Notes: generated from the letters alone by a model not told the origin. A DNA stretch of 64,000 bases from Sinonovacula constricta (GCA_007844125.1 CM017563.1:28086499-28150498), one strand, 5' to 3'; numbered from the stretch's first letter, positions 48,501 to 61,600 are shown. Numbers and translations are program-made.

Positions 48501-51500
48501 CCTGTCTGGCTGGGATTTAAGTATTCGAAATATTTTTAGTATAGGGACTATTCTAGCACAGTCTGAATATCGAGCTAGACCTGAATATTCAGCTTGCTGC
48601 GGATTGGACATTCGAAATATTTGTTGTATAGGGAATTTTCAACGCAGAGCTTGACTATCGAGCTGGACCTGACTATCTATCTGGCTGCGAATTGCGTTAT
48701 TAAAAATATTTTTATCATAGAAACAAGTAACCGCAGATTCTGAATACCGAGCTAGACTTGAACACCTAGCTGGCTGGGAATTGGGTATTCAAAATATGTT
48801 TATCGTAGGAACAATTAAACGCAGAATCTGAATATCGAGCTAGACCTGAATACCTATCTGGCTGGGAATTGGGTATTCGAAATATTTTCTGCTAAGATAG
48901 TAGTCCACGCAGAATTTGAATATCGAGCTAGACGTGAATACCCAGCTGGCTGGGACTTATGTATTCGAAATATTATTGATATAGGAACTATTCTAGCAGA
49001 GTTTGAATATCGAGCTAGACCTGAATACCCAGCTTGCTGGGGATCGGGTATACGAAATATTTGTAGTATTGGGATTATTCAACGCAGAGTTTGAATATCG
49101 AACTGGACTTGAATACCTATCTGGCTGGGAATTGGGTATTCAAAATATTCTTATCATAGGAACAAGTTACTACAGATTCTGAATATCGAACTGGACTTGA
49201 ATACCTATCTGGCTGGGAATTGGGTATTCAAAATATTCTTATCATAGGAACAAGTTACCACAGATTCTGAATATCGAACTGGACTTGAATACCTATCTGG
49301 CTGGGAATTGGGTATTCAAAATATTCTTATCATAGGAACAAGTTACCACAGATTCTGAATATCGAACTGGACTTGAATACCTATCTGGCTGGGAATTGGG
49401 TATTCAAAATATTCTTATCATAGGAACAAGTTACCACAGATTCTGAATATCGAACTGGACTTGAATACCTATCTGGCTGGGAATTGGGTATTCAAAATAT
49501 TCTTATCATAGGAACAAGTTACCACAGATTCTGAATATCGAACTGGACCTGAATACCTATCTGGCTGGGAATTGGGTATTCAAAATATTCTTATCATAGG
49601 AACAAGTTACTACAGATTCTGAATATCGAACTGGACTTGAATACCTATCTGGCTGGGAATTGGGTATTCAAAATATTCTTATCATAGGAACAAGTTATCA
49701 CAGATTCTGAATATCGAACTGGACTTGAATACCTATCTGGCTGGGAATTGGGTATTCAAGATATTCTTATCATAGGAACAAGTTACCACAGATTCTGAAT
49801 ATCGAACTGGACTTGAATACCTATCTGGCTGGGAATTGGGTATTCAAAATATTCTTATCATAGGAACAAGTTACCACAGATTCTGAATATCGAACTGGAC
49901 TTGAATACCTACCTGGCTGGGAATTGGGTATTCAAGATATTCTTATCATAGGAACAAGTTACTACAGATTCTGAATATCGAACTGGACTTGAATACCTAT
50001 CTGGCTGGGAATTGGGTATTCAAGATATTCTTATCATAGGAACAAGTTACCACAGATTCTGAATATCGAGCTGGACCTGAATACCTATCTGGCTGGGAAT
50101 TGGGTATTCAAAATATTCTTATCATAGGAACAAGTTACCACAGATTCTGAATATCGAGCTGGACCTGAATACCTATCTGGCTGGGAATTGGGTATTCAAA
50201 ATATTCTTATCATAGGAACAAGTTACCACAGATTCTGAATATCGAGCTGGACCTGAATACCTATCTGGCTGGGAATTCGGTATTCAAAATATTCTTATCA
50301 TAGGAACAAGTTACTACAGATTCTGAATATCGAGCTGGACCTGAATACCTATCTGGCTGGGAATTGGGTATTCAAAATATTCTTATCATAGGAACAAGTT
50401 ACCACAGATTCTGAATATCGAGCTGGACCTGAATACCTATCTGGCTGGGAATTGGGTATTCAAAATATTCTTATCATAGGAACAAGTTACCACAGATTCT
50501 GAATATCGAGCTGGACCTGAATACCTATCTGGCTGGGAATTGGGTATTCAAAATATTCTTATCATAGGAACAAGTTACTACAGATTCTGAATACCGAGCT
50601 GGACCTGAATACCTATCTGGCTGGGAATTGGGTATTCAAGATATTCTTATCATAGGAACAAGTTACCACAGATTCTGAATATCGAACTGGACTTGAATAC
50701 CTATCTGGCTGGGAATTGGGTATTCAAGATATTCTTATCATAGGAACAAGTTACCACAGATTCTGAATATCGAGCTGGACTTGAATACCTATCTGGCTGG
50801 GAATTGGGTATTCAAAATATTCTTATCATAGGAACAAGTTACTACAGATTCTGAATATCGAACTGGACTTGAATACCTATCTGGCTGGGAATTGGGTATT
50901 CAAGATATTCTTATCATAGGAACAAGTTACCACAGATTCTGAATATCGAACTGGACCTGAATACCTATCTGGCTGGGAATTGGGTATTCAAGATATTCTT
51001 ATCATAGGAATAAGTTACTACAGATTCTGAATATCGAACTGGACCTGAATACCTATCTGGCTGGGAATTGGGTATTAAAAATATTCTTATCATAGGAACA
51101 AGTTACCGCAGATTCTGAATATCTGGCTGGACTTGAATACTCAGCTGGCTTGGAATTGGTATTCGAAATACTATCTGCGAAGACACTATTCAGCGCAGAG
51201 CTAAAATACCGTGCTAGACCTGAATATCCAGCTGGCTGGGTATTGGGTATTCGAAATATTTTTAGTATAGGGACTATTCAACACTGAGTTTGAATATCGA
51301 GCTGGACCTGAACACCTAGTTGGCAGGAATAGCGTATTCAAAATATTGTTATTATAGGAACAATTCAACGCACATTCTGAATATCAAGCTAGACTGGAAT
51401 ACCTTGCTGGCAAGGTATTGGGTATTCGAAATATTTTCTCTAAAAATACTATTCAACGCAGAGTTGGAATATCGAGCTTGACCTGAATGCCTGTCTGGCT

Positions 51501-54175
51501 GGGATTTGGGTATTCAAAATATTTTTAGTATAGGGACTATTCTAGCAGAGTTTGAATATCGAGCTAGACGTGAATACCCAGCTTGCTGCGGATTGGACAT
51601 TCGAAATATTTGTAGTATAAGGAATTTTCAACGCAGAGCTTGACTTTCGAGCTGGACCTGACTATTTATCTGGCTGCGAATTGTGTATTCAAAATATTTT
51701 TATCATAGAAACAAGTAACCGCAGATTCTGAATATCGAGCTGGACCTGAATACCTATCTGGCTGGGAATTGGGTATTCGAAATATTTTCTGCTAAGATAG
51801 TAGTCCACGCAGAATTTGAATATCGAGCTAGACGTGAATACCCAGCTGGCTGGGACTTATGTATTCGAAATATTATTGATATAGGAACTATTCTAGCAGA
51901 GTTTGAATATCGAGCTAGACCTGAATACCCAGCTGGCTGGGACTTATGTATTCGAAATATTATTGGTATAGGAACTATTCTAGCAGAGTTTGAATATCGA
52001 GCTAGACCTGAATACCCAGCTTGCTGGGGATCGGGTATACGAAATATTTGTAGTATTGGGATTATTCAACGCAGAGTTTGAATACCGAGCTGGACCTGAG
52101 TACCTACCTGGCTGGGAATTGGGTATTCAAAATATTCTTATCATAGGAACAAGTTACCACAGATTCTGAATATCGAGCTGGACCTGAATACCTATCTGGC
52201 TGGGAATTGGGTATTCAAAATATTCTTATCATAGGAACAAGTTACCGCAGATTCTGAATATCGAGCTGGACCTGAATACCTATCTGGCTGGGAATTGGGT
52301 ATTCAAGATATTCTTATCATAGGAACAAGTTACCGCAGATTCTGAATATCGAACTGGACCTGAATACCTATCTGGCTGGGAATTGGGTATTCAAAATATT
52401 CTTATCATAGGAACAAGTTACCACAGATTCTGAATATCGAACTGGACTTGAATACCTATCTGGCTGGGAATTGGGTATTCAAAATATTCTTATCATAGGA
52501 ACAAGTTACCACAGATTCTGAATATCGAGCTGGACTTGAATACCTATCTGGCTGGGAATTGGGTATTCAAAATATTCTTATCATAGGAACAAGTTACCAC
52601 AGATTCTGAATATCGAGCTGGACTTGAATACCTATCTGGCTGGGAATTGGGTATTCAAAATATTCTTATCATAGGAACAAGTTACCACAGATTCTGAATA
52701 TCGAGCTGGACTTGAATACATAGCTGGCTGGGAATTGATATTCGAAATACTATCGGCAAAGATACTATTCAACGCAGAGCTTAAATACCGTGCTAGACCT
52801 GAATATCCAGCTGGCTGGGAATTGGGTATTCGAAATATTTTAAGTATAGGGACTATTCAACGCAGAGTTTGAATATCAAGCTACATCTGAATACCTAGCT
52901 GGCTGGGCATTGGATATTCGAAAAAAAAAAATCTGTAAAGATACTACTCAACGCAGAGTTTGAATATCGAGCTGGACCTGAATACCCAGTTAGCCGGGAA
53001 TTAAGTATTCAAAATATTTTTATAAGGGGAACAATTAAACGCAGATTCTGAACATCGAGGCAGACCTGAATACATGGCTGTCTGGAAATTGGGTATCCGA
53101 AATATTTTTAGTGTAGAAACTCTACAAGTAGAGTTTGAATATCGAGCTAGACCTGAATACCCAGCTGGCTGGGAATTGGGTGTTCGAAATATTTTTAGTT
53201 TAGGGACCATTCAACAAAGAGTTTGAATATCGAGCTCGACTTGAATACCTATCTGGCTGGGAACTGGGTATTCAAAATATTTTAGTATAGAAACTATACA
53301 AGCAGAAGTGGAATATCGAGCTCGACTTGAATACCTATCTGGCTGGGAACTGGGTATTCGAAATATTTTAGTATAGAAACTATACAAGCAGAAGTGGAAT
53401 ATGTAGCTGGACGTGAATACCTAGCTGGCTGGGAACTGGGTATTCAAAATATTTTAGTATAGAAACTATACAAGCAGAAGTGGAATATGTAGCTGGACGT
53501 GAATACCTAGCTGGCTGGGAACTGGGTATTCAAAATAGTTTAGTATAGAAACTATACAAGCAGAAGTGGAATATGTAGCTGGACGTGAATACCTAGCTGG
53601 CTGGGAATCGGGTATTCAAAATATTTTTACTATAAGGACTAATCAACGCAGAGTTTGAATATCGACCTGGACTTGAATACCAAGGGTATTGGGTATTCGA
53701 AATATTTCAAAATATGTTTATTGTAGGAACAATTAAACGCAGATTCTGAATATCGAGCTTGACCTGAATACCTATCTGGCTGGGCATTGGGTATTCGAAA
53801 TATTTTTTGTATAGGGACTATTCAACGCAGTGTTGAATTTCGAGCTAGACCTGAATACCTAGCTGGTAGTATTGGGTATTCGAAAAAAATACTGTAAAGA
53901 TTGTATCAAACTCCGATTTGGAATATCGAGCTAGACCTGAATACCCAGCTGGCTGAGAATTGGGTATTCAAAATATCTTTATTTTAAGAACAATTAAACG
54001 AAGATTCGGAATATCGAGTTAGTCCTGAATACCTGGCTGGCTGGGAATTGGGTATTCGAAATATTTTAACCATAGAGACTATTCGACGTATATTTTGAAT
54101 AACGAACTAGACCTGAATACCTAGCTGGCCGGAAATTGGGTATTCGAAACAATTTCTGTAATACTGTTCAAGCAG
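42591..54175 (+). repeat. 88-bp satellite, 11.6-kb array with cassette-like higher order
   Basis: About 120 copies of an 88-bp monomer with blocks ATTCTGAATATCGAACTGGA, CTTGAATACCTATCTGGCTG and GGAATTGGGTATTC, plus the palindrome-like TATTCGAAATA. Period checked at 44671 to 44759. Divergent monomers make up 42.6-44.6 kb and the right end; between them are near-identical runs at about 44690-45450, 47120-48160, 49130-51130 and 52140-52720, each preceded by a monomer with GGGGATCGGGTATACG and followed by one with TATCTGCGAAGA. The monomer has internal similarity (GAATATCGAGCTGG and GAATACCTAGCTGG), suggesting an ancient half-size unit. A solo LTR interrupts the array at 46233. Short open frames here are repeat by-products. 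Confidence 0.97.
46233..46946 (+). mobile_element. Solo LTR (Ty3/gypsy-like), 714 bp
   Basis: Begins TGTTACGACCCG and ends ACATAACA, the TG...CA form of an LTR with 5-bp TGTTA/TAACA inverted ends. It is flanked by GTAT at 46229-46232 and 46947-46950, and the 88-bp monomer resumes exactly across the gap (GGGTAT|TCGAAAT). TATATATA at 46747-46754 and AATAAA at 46810-46815 suit promoter and polyadenylation signals of a plus-strand LTR. No internal region, primer-binding site or coding sequence remains, consistent with loss by LTR-LTR recombination. The start motif is typical of gypsy LTRs; clade unknown. Confidence 0.85.
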
Positions 54176-54780
54176 TTGTATGGTTTGATGCAAGTATGTA
54201 ATTAAGTGCGCATGTAAGTTGTTATTGCTGGTCATTAAAGGCAGATGTATATAAAACCATATTAAATGTATCCATTTGTTATCCACAACACATTTATTTC
54301 AGTCGGAAACAAAACTGAACGAAATATCTATGGAAGGAGATATCCGCCAATATTGAATTTCTTATATGCAAATTGCAACACTGCATATGGTTGAATTTTC
54401 TATTTGTTTGCACAAACACGATCGTCGTTACATGCATCTAATTTACATTTCTCGTATACAATTTGGAAATTACAAATCTCAAGTCTCAATTATCAAGTCG
54501 CAAATTTTATGTTCGCTTACAATTTACGAAACTCAAAGTCACAATTCTCAAGTCCCAAATTACTAATGTACAAGTTAGGAATTGACAATATTCAGACGCT
54601 AGGTGGTGGTACCACATAAATATAGACGTCACCTTGATTTCTTAAAACTACATTCAATCTAATTTAATATACATATAGGACGTTTCCATAACTATCTCAT
54701 TCGCATTTGTTTACAATGCATTGGAGTTGAACTACATCAACAGGGGTACATGATGTAGTGAGTTTGCTTTACCTTGAGTC
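54176..54780. other. AT-rich spacer, no gene seen
   Basis: Follows the right edge of the satellite. Contains short near-repeats of AAATTAC/CAAGTC near 54455-54570. No recognised gene. Confidence 0.5.
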
Positions 54781-54965
54781 AGGTGACAATGTAGTTCGGT
54801 TGCTAGAGCACCTACCTTAAGAGCAGGAGGTCTTGGGTTCAACCCCCGCCCTCCGTAATGGGATTTTCCAGCTTTTTTAGAGGCGTCAGAAGGTGTTCTC
54901 CAGAGAACGCTGTGGAGCAGGAACAGACAAGACCTGGTGGTTCTGTTGATGCCTGGCTTAATATA
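54781..54965 (+). repeat. tRNA-derived SINE-like unit 1
   Basis: TAGTTCGGTTGCTAGAGCAC is A-box-like and GGTCTTGGGTTCAACCCC is a good B-box about 35 bp later, in plus orientation. The tRNA-like head is followed by a non-tRNA body. It does not form a proper cloverleaf gene with a clear anticodon arm, so a SINE head is more likely than a tRNA gene. Confidence 0.6.
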
Positions 54966-54974
54966 AGGAAGGTT

Positions 54975-55140
54975 AAAAGCTAACTGCCCAGGTAGACCAG
55001 GTGGTAGAGCACCTGGTTACGGAGGTCTTGGGTTCGAACTCAATACTGTGTACGTGTACCGGTAACAGAATTTTGCCAGTTTGGATCACTGCGGTTAAAT
55101 CAGGATATATGCAGTTAAATGATAGCTAGTGGGACCATAG
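54975..55140 (+). repeat. tRNA-derived SINE-like unit 2
   Basis: A second head with CAGGTGGTAGAGCACCTGG (A-box region) and GGTCTTGGGTTCGAACTC (B-box), in the same orientation and sharing GGAGGTCTTGGGTTC with the unit just upstream. Two heads about 195 bp apart suggest a dimeric SINE or tandem insertion. A run of about 15 G follows at 55150. Confidence 0.6.
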
Positions 55141-55774
55141 AGGTTGAAAGGGGGGGGGGGGGGGTGCGATGGTGTGGGTATAGGCTGTCATGTATTTAGC
55201 ATGCGCGGTGTTGCAATTTACAAATTGACATTTGAAGTGACAAATCTGAGTATTGAAAGTTAGAAATAGTAATTAGAATATTGGCGGATATCCCCTTCCA
55301 TACATAGTAACCATAAGAGAGTACAAACTCGCCGTTCTCGGCAACCCAAATTCATGCTAAGTCTCGGCACCCATTGTCTAGCACGAGGTCTTAGGCTGCG
55401 CCGGGTGGGACATAACAAGAGAGATCTAGTGACCTACATTGCTTCCTTTTGACAGTTAATTTGAGATCATTTACAATCTTATTTTTGAAGGGAAATATTT
55501 TGTTTCAAACTAATCAAAGAAGATATGGGGGATATGCAGTGATATCTTTAAAAACTATTTATGGCGATTTAGAACAACACCAGCCTAACAGCGCTGTGCT
55601 CAAGGTACAACCGACAATTAGCACTTTTGTATTGAGGACACTTACACTAAAAGAAACAAACAACAGATTTGATCGAAATATAGGACCTGCTTCAACGACA
55701 ACATAAATGACAAGGTCTCCTTCATCTTTAAAAATGAAAATCTCTTCAGCCATTGGTAAACTGTCTATGTCACT
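55141..55774. other. No gene recognised
   Basis: Starts with a G homopolymer. Complementary open frames at 55449-55706 and 55559-55753 show no domain. Nothing else is supported. Confidence 0.45.
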
Positions 55775-56545
55775 ATCAGCAACAATCTTTTAGACGTCTG
55801 TGGTACAACCTTTTTATGTCTTCGTCGGAAACACAATTAAAGTAGACGTCGGCAACATTCGTCAATGATCCGTCATTTTAAAAATGTCACTGTCTCACAG
55901 GCATCATAGAATGTATAAAATTCATAGCCGGCAACACATCTCAAGTCTAGGCAAACTGTTGAATTCCCTGTCGGCAAAACTTTACATTCTCCGTCGGCAA
56001 TATATTTCCGGTTTTCGTCGGCAACACTATTCAATCCACTGTTGGCAAAACACATTTTAGTCTTCGTCAGCAAAATGAACAATCCGTCGGCAAATCTATT
56101 CAGGTCTCTAACGACTGCACCGTCTATGACATCCTATTTCCGTCGGAAATAGGGATTGGGATTTGCCGGCATTTTGCCGATACTGTGCAGCGACATTTCT
56201 ATCATTATAGCACAGGGGCACTTATGAGGTGCCCAAGGACTGAACCCGGCCGGTCCATTATACTGACACCGACGAGTCAGGCACAATGCTGTCCCCTTAG
56301 CCCCGAGCGTAAGGAGGGAAGCTACTACTACCAACTTTAAAGTCTTTGGTTTGACCCGGCCGGGGTTAGAACCCGCGACCTCCCGATCCGCAAGCCGACG
56401 CTCTACCACCTGAGCCATTGCGGCCGGTTCCGTCAGAAATAGAGTCTGCATCATTCTGCAAGGCGATTAAAGTATCCACCTAAAAAACTTAAATTAATCG
56501 CCGGCAAAACCATTCGGACACCGTCGGCAACACTTTTTAATTGAT
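55775..56545. repeat. Degenerate tandem repeat around CGTCGGCAA
   Basis: About a dozen copies of CGTCGGCAA or variants (CGCCGGCAA, CTGTTGGCAA, CGTCAGCAA), spaced about 25-45 bp with connecting (A/C)ACTATTCAA-type sequence. Spacing and sequence are too degraded for a fixed monomer. A SINE interrupts it at 56153-56427. Confidence 0.6.
56153..56427 (-). mobile_element. tRNA-derived SINE, copy 2 (complete)
   Basis: On the minus strand it starts CCGGCCGCAATGGCTCAGG: A-box TGGCTCAGGTGG, then B-box GGGTTCTAACCCC, a central body with GTCAAACCAAAGACTTT and AAGGGGACAGCATTGTGCC, and an A/C-rich tail near 56153. The target duplication is TTCCGTCGGAAATAG (56138-56152) against TTCCGTCAGAAATAG (56428-56442). 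Its minus-strand frame gives the MAQVVERRLADREVAGSNP peptide typical of translated tRNA-like SINE heads, not a gene. Length is 275 bp. Whether the body belongs to one of the conserved bivalve SINE superfamilies needs a library search. Confidence 0.92.
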
Positions 56546-56630
56546 TATAATACAATATGACGATACGTCCGCATGGCTATTTATGTCCGTAATGGCATGG
56601 CAAACAGTATCTCCGTATGTAGCATATGCC

Positions 56631-56712
56631 AATATTTCGAATACCGAATTCTCAGCCAGCTAGGTATTCAGGTCTAACTCGATACTCAGAAACTGCATTG
56701 AATTGTTCCAAA
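56631..56712 (-). repeat. Orphan, inverted monomer of the 88-bp satellite
   Basis: The reverse complement reads AACAATTCAATGCAGTTTCT, then ATCGAGTTAGACCTGAATAC, CTAGCTGGCTGAGAATT and GGTATTCGAAATATT: one monomer, 2.5 kb beyond the array end and in the opposite orientation. It resembles the divergent monomers at the array edges more than the homogenised ones. Confidence 0.85.
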
Positions 56713-58604
56713 ATCACCTGGTGGGTCCTTCAGCGTTATGGCTCGTCTGTCTTTGGCGCCCTTGAACTTCTTGGGAGTTGAAGCTGATTGGATCTCCCAT
56801 AAATTGTCCGATGATGTTGAAGTTTGATGGTACACTGTCAAGGTTTCTGTCTAATTATGGTCCTAGACATTAAACTGTGTATGCTGCTATCTCATTCAAC
56901 AGGGCAGGCTTGAATCAAGGTCAATCACACTTTCATTCCGTTGTTCAGCTGGATCTTGATGCGTTTGAATTCCGCCCCCATCCTAGCGTGTAGTACCATA
57001 CCAAGTCATTTAATAGGGCTGTCCATAACTGATGGAATATCTCCGCCTTGCACTTAGAGGATGAATTTGTAGGTTGGCCATTTTTTTTTACAAGAGCTCT
57101 GAACTTCCGGGATTTGAATCGCATCTTTACCGATGTGGCCACTTGTTCAAGAGAGCAGATAACATCCAGTTTGCCTGCACTGGAGTTTGCCTTGTGTGGG
57201 ATAGTGAGGTCAACCATGAAATGAACCAATGAAAATTTTAAACTTTTGTACTTTCAGACAAAATATTTGTGAAAGTTTTGCTATATTGTCCATACATTTA
57301 TATAGGGTAATTAGCCAGATCATGACGGCCATTTTTTGACAGATCAAAAGTCTGTGGATATCTTTTCTGTTGTTTGAAACAGGAACTTTATGTTTGTACA
57401 GCCTTAGCATTGAATTAAGTGATACTGCGTCACACCAGAAGCTGTCGACTTACAAATTAAAGACAATCCTTGACTACGGCGCGATAAAAAAGTAGTTCTA
57501 CGTAGTTCCATCATAGGGTGGAAAATTGCGTAACAGTACAAAATTATCAAATTTTTACATAAGTATATACATCGAGATTAATAGCAACAATGGTGCAACT
57601 GTGATTTTAAAATGCGAAGGAAAACAGTATCCAGAGAAACGGTGTAGATGCGGTTGTAACAAGCACATGGCAGTAATGACCATCCATCCAGCGGTAAAGT
57701 GGGTCACTGGTCACCGGTCTCGGTCCTCAACCTCTAACCTTCTGTCCTTGTCTCAAAAGCAGTTAATACCACAGTGCTTTCAGTGCGCCAATGATTGTAT
57801 TCAATGTACCGAATACTTAGTAACCATATGATTTGAGAGAGGAAGATCATTCTAACACAAAAGTGTGTATTTATCTATACCGGTTCTCATTATCTCAAAA
57901 TGTGTACTTTTCCGAAATAGTGAATACCATAGTTCTTTCAGTGCTCTCATTTTTGTATTCATTGTACTAAATACTTAATAATCATCATTTCGCAGTCTAA
58001 AATAAATCTCAACACAAACGTTTTCTGCCTTCCTGGATCGCAACAACATAATAATAGTGTTGGCAAATTTCAGGTGCTGTTCACATCTTTCAATATGTAC
58101 ATGTAGCTTAATGCTTTAATATGCGATATTCACACTTACAAATCAAATCAGTAAACAAAACAATTTTTATAAACATTTATTATTTCAAAATAGCGAATGT
58201 TATAGTAAATGCTACTATGCTAAATAGATTTCTAAGCTACTTAGCTTTCTGATACATTGATTACGCGATTTCGATACTTTGCATTATCTGTGTCCGTTTT
58301 GTATGTGTTTCCTGGGTATATGTACACATAGGACAAGGTTAAGTTTATGGGATAAGCACTGTCTATTCACTGCCAGTCCCTGACAATATCCAGAACAGAA
58401 TGCAAACGAAAATGTGAAAAAGCCGACAGGAAAGGAGAAACGTTGTCAGCTTACGTAATCATTATAGCTAAATATCAAAAATAAAAACCTTTAAGAAATA
58501 ATTTTGCAAAAGGTCAAATTAAAAATTTCAATTCTTTCTGATTTATCGACAAGAACTCCAACCCACTTTGTATATGCCGCCTATCCTTTACGACACAAGA
58601 CTCT
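56713..58604. other. No confident gene
   Basis: Minus-strand frame 56945-57229 reads lysine-rich, non-repetitive protein (KMRFKSRKFRALVKKNG), and more protein-like sequence (ASTPKKFKGAKDRRAI) follows in another frame near 56750-56850. This could be a decayed retroelement fragment, but no motif fixes it. The plus frame 57526-57831 is unrecognised. The rest is AT-rich. Confidence 0.35.
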
Positions 58605-61600
58605 CCTGACTTACTGTTCCCTCCTCATCCTCCTCATCCTCCTCATACAACAACGATTCGTGATGTCCCTCATCCTTCTCACCACAGCCTCCACTTGCCT
58701 TACTGTCCCCTCCTCCTCATACCAAAAATACCTAATATCTCTCGTCATAACCTCATTCTGCCTTTGAGTCTGTTCCTCTTCCTCATACCACCATATGCGT
58801 AATGTCCCCGATCCTTCATGACAAAACCGCCTCCAACCTTTACTGTCCCATGCCACCCCTTATACAACCACATGCCTTATGTCGCTGATCCTTGACGACA
58901 AACCATTCTTCTACCTTACTGTCTCCCGCCCCTTCTTTCTCAACCACATGCCTAATGTCGCTGATCCTTGACGACAAATCCTTCTTCTACCTTACTGTCT
59001 CCCGCCCCTCCTTACTCAACCACTTGCCTAATGTCGCTGATCCTTGACAACAAATCATTCTTCTACCTTACTGTCTCCCGCCCCTCCTTACTCAACCACT
59101 TGCCTAATGTCGATGATCCTTGACGACAAATCCTTCTTCCACCTTAATGTCTGTCACCTGCCCCTACTTATAAAACCCGATGCCTAATGTCAATGATCCT
59201 CGACGACAAATCCTTCTTTCACCTTACTGTCTGTCACCTGTCCCTACTAATACAACTGCATGCCTAATGTCGCTGATCCTTGACGACAATTCCTCTTCTA
59301 CCTTACTGTCTCCTGTCCCTATTTATACAACCACATGCCTAATGTCACTGATCCTCGACGACCAATCCTTCTTTCACCTTACTGTCTGTCACCTGCCACT
59401 CCTTATACAACCCCATGCCTAATGTCACTGATCCTCGACGACCAATCCCTCTTCTACCTTACTGTCTCCTGTCCCTATTTATACAACCACATGCCTAATG
59501 TCGCTGATCCTTGACGACAAATCCCTCTTCTACCTTACTGTCTCCTGTCCCTATTTATACAACCACATGCCTATTGTTACTGATCCTCGACGACAAATCC
59601 TTCTTTCACCTTACTGTCTGTCACCTGCCACTCCTTATACAACCCCATGCCTTATGTCACTGATCCTTGACGACAATTCCTTCTTCCACCTTACTGTCTG
59701 TCACCTGCCCCTACTTATACAACCCCATGCCTAATGTCGCTGATCCTTGACGACAATTCCTTCTTCCACCTTACTGTCTGTCACCTGCCCCTACTTATAC
59801 AACCCCATGCCTAATGTCGCTGATCCTTGACGACAAATCCTTCTTCCACCTTACTGTCTGTCACCTGCCCCTACTTATACAACCACATGCTTTATGTCGC
59901 TGATCCTTGACGACAAATCCTTCTTCCACCTTACTGTCTGTCACCTGCCCCTACTAATAAAACCCGATGCCTTATGTCACTGATCCTCGACGACAAATCC
60001 TTCTTTCACCTTACTGTCTGTCACCTGTCCCTACTTTTACAACCCCATGCCTAATGTCGCTGATCCTTGACGACAAATCCTTCTTTCACTTTACTGTCAC
60101 CTGCCACTCCTTATACAACCCCATGCCTAATGTCGCTGATCCTTGACGACAAATCTTTCTTCCACCTTACTGTCTCCCGCCCCTCCTTATACAACCACCT
60201 GCCTATTGTCGCTGATCCTTGACGACAAAGCCTTATTCTACCTAACTGCCCCCTTCTCCTCCTTATACTACCACAAGCCTAATGTCACTGATTCTTGACG
60301 ACAAATCCTTCTTTCACTTTGCTGTCTGTCACCTGTCTCTTCTTATAAAATCACATGCCTAATGTCACTGATCCTTGACGACAAAGCCTTATTCTACCTT
60401 ACTGCCCCCTTCTCCTCCTTATACTACCACATGCCTAATGTCACTGATCCTTGACGACAAAGCCTTATTCTACCTTACTGCCCCCTTCTCTTCCTTATAC
60501 TACCACATGCCTAATGTCACTGATCCTTGACGACAAATCCTTCTTTCACTTTGCTGTCTGTCACCTGTCACTTCTTATACAACCACATGCCTAATGTCGC
60601 TGATCCTTGACGACAAATCCTTCTTTCACATTACCGTCTCCCGCCCCTCCTTATACAACCACATGCCTTATGTCGCTGATCCTTGACTACAAATCCTTCT
60701 TCTACCTTACTGTCTCCCTCCCTTCTTTATGCAAACACATGCCTAATGTCGCTGATCCTTGACGACAAATCCTTCTTCTACCTTACTGTCTCCTGTCCCT
60801 ACTTATGCAACCACATGCCTAATGTCGCTGGTCCTTGACGACAAATCCTTCTTCTACGTTACTGTCTCCCTCCCCTCATTATGCAATCACATGCCTTATG
60901 TCGCTGATCCTTGACGACAAATCATTCTTCTACCTTAATGTCTCCTGTCCCAACTTATACAACCACATGCCTACTGTCGCTGATTCTCGACGACAAATCC
61001 TTCTTCTACCTTACTGTCTCCTGTCCCTTCTTATACAACCACATGCCTAATGTCGCTGATCCTTGACGACAAATCCTTCTTCTACCTTACTGTCTCCTGT
61101 CCCTACTTATACAACCACATGCCTAATGTCGCTGATCCTCGACGACAAATCCTTCTTCTACCTTACTGTCTCCTGTCCCTACTTATACAACCACATGCCT
61201 AATGTCGCTGATCCTTGACGACAAATCCTTCTTCTACCTTACTGTCTCCTGTCCCTACTTATACAACCACATGCCTAATGTCGCTGATTCTCGACGACAA
61301 ATCCTTCTTCTACCTTACTGTCTCCTGTCCCTACTTATACAACCACATGCCTAATGTCACTGATCCTTGACGACAAATCCTTCTTCTACCTTACTGTCTC
61401 CCGTCCCTCCTTTTACAACCACATGCCTAATGTCGCTGATCCTTGACGACAAATCCTTCTTCTACCTTACTGTCTCCCGTCCCTACTTATACAACCACAT
61501 GCCTAATGTCACTGATCCTTGACGACAAATCCTTCTTCTACCTTACTGTCTCCCGTCCCTCCTTTTACAACCACATGCCTAATGTCGCTGATCCTTGACG

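Noticed and set aside
42494..48611. Numerous 65-110-codon frames in the 88-bp array
   Set aside because: All are repeat translations (NISNTQFPA and similar) with no conserved start or end between monomers.
54781..55060. Two tRNA genes
   Set aside because: Good A- and B-box-like stretches, but no convincing acceptor stem or anticodon arm, and the heads continue into non-tRNA bodies; treated as SINE-like.
56134..56454. 106-codon minus-strand frame with AQVVERRLADREVAGSNPG
   Set aside because: This is the translated tRNA-like head and body of the SINE at 56153-56427, a well-known false gene call.
57526..57831. 101-codon plus-strand frame with CRCGCNKHMA
   Set aside because: The cysteine cluster is short and unlike a known zinc-binding motif; no splice or homology support.
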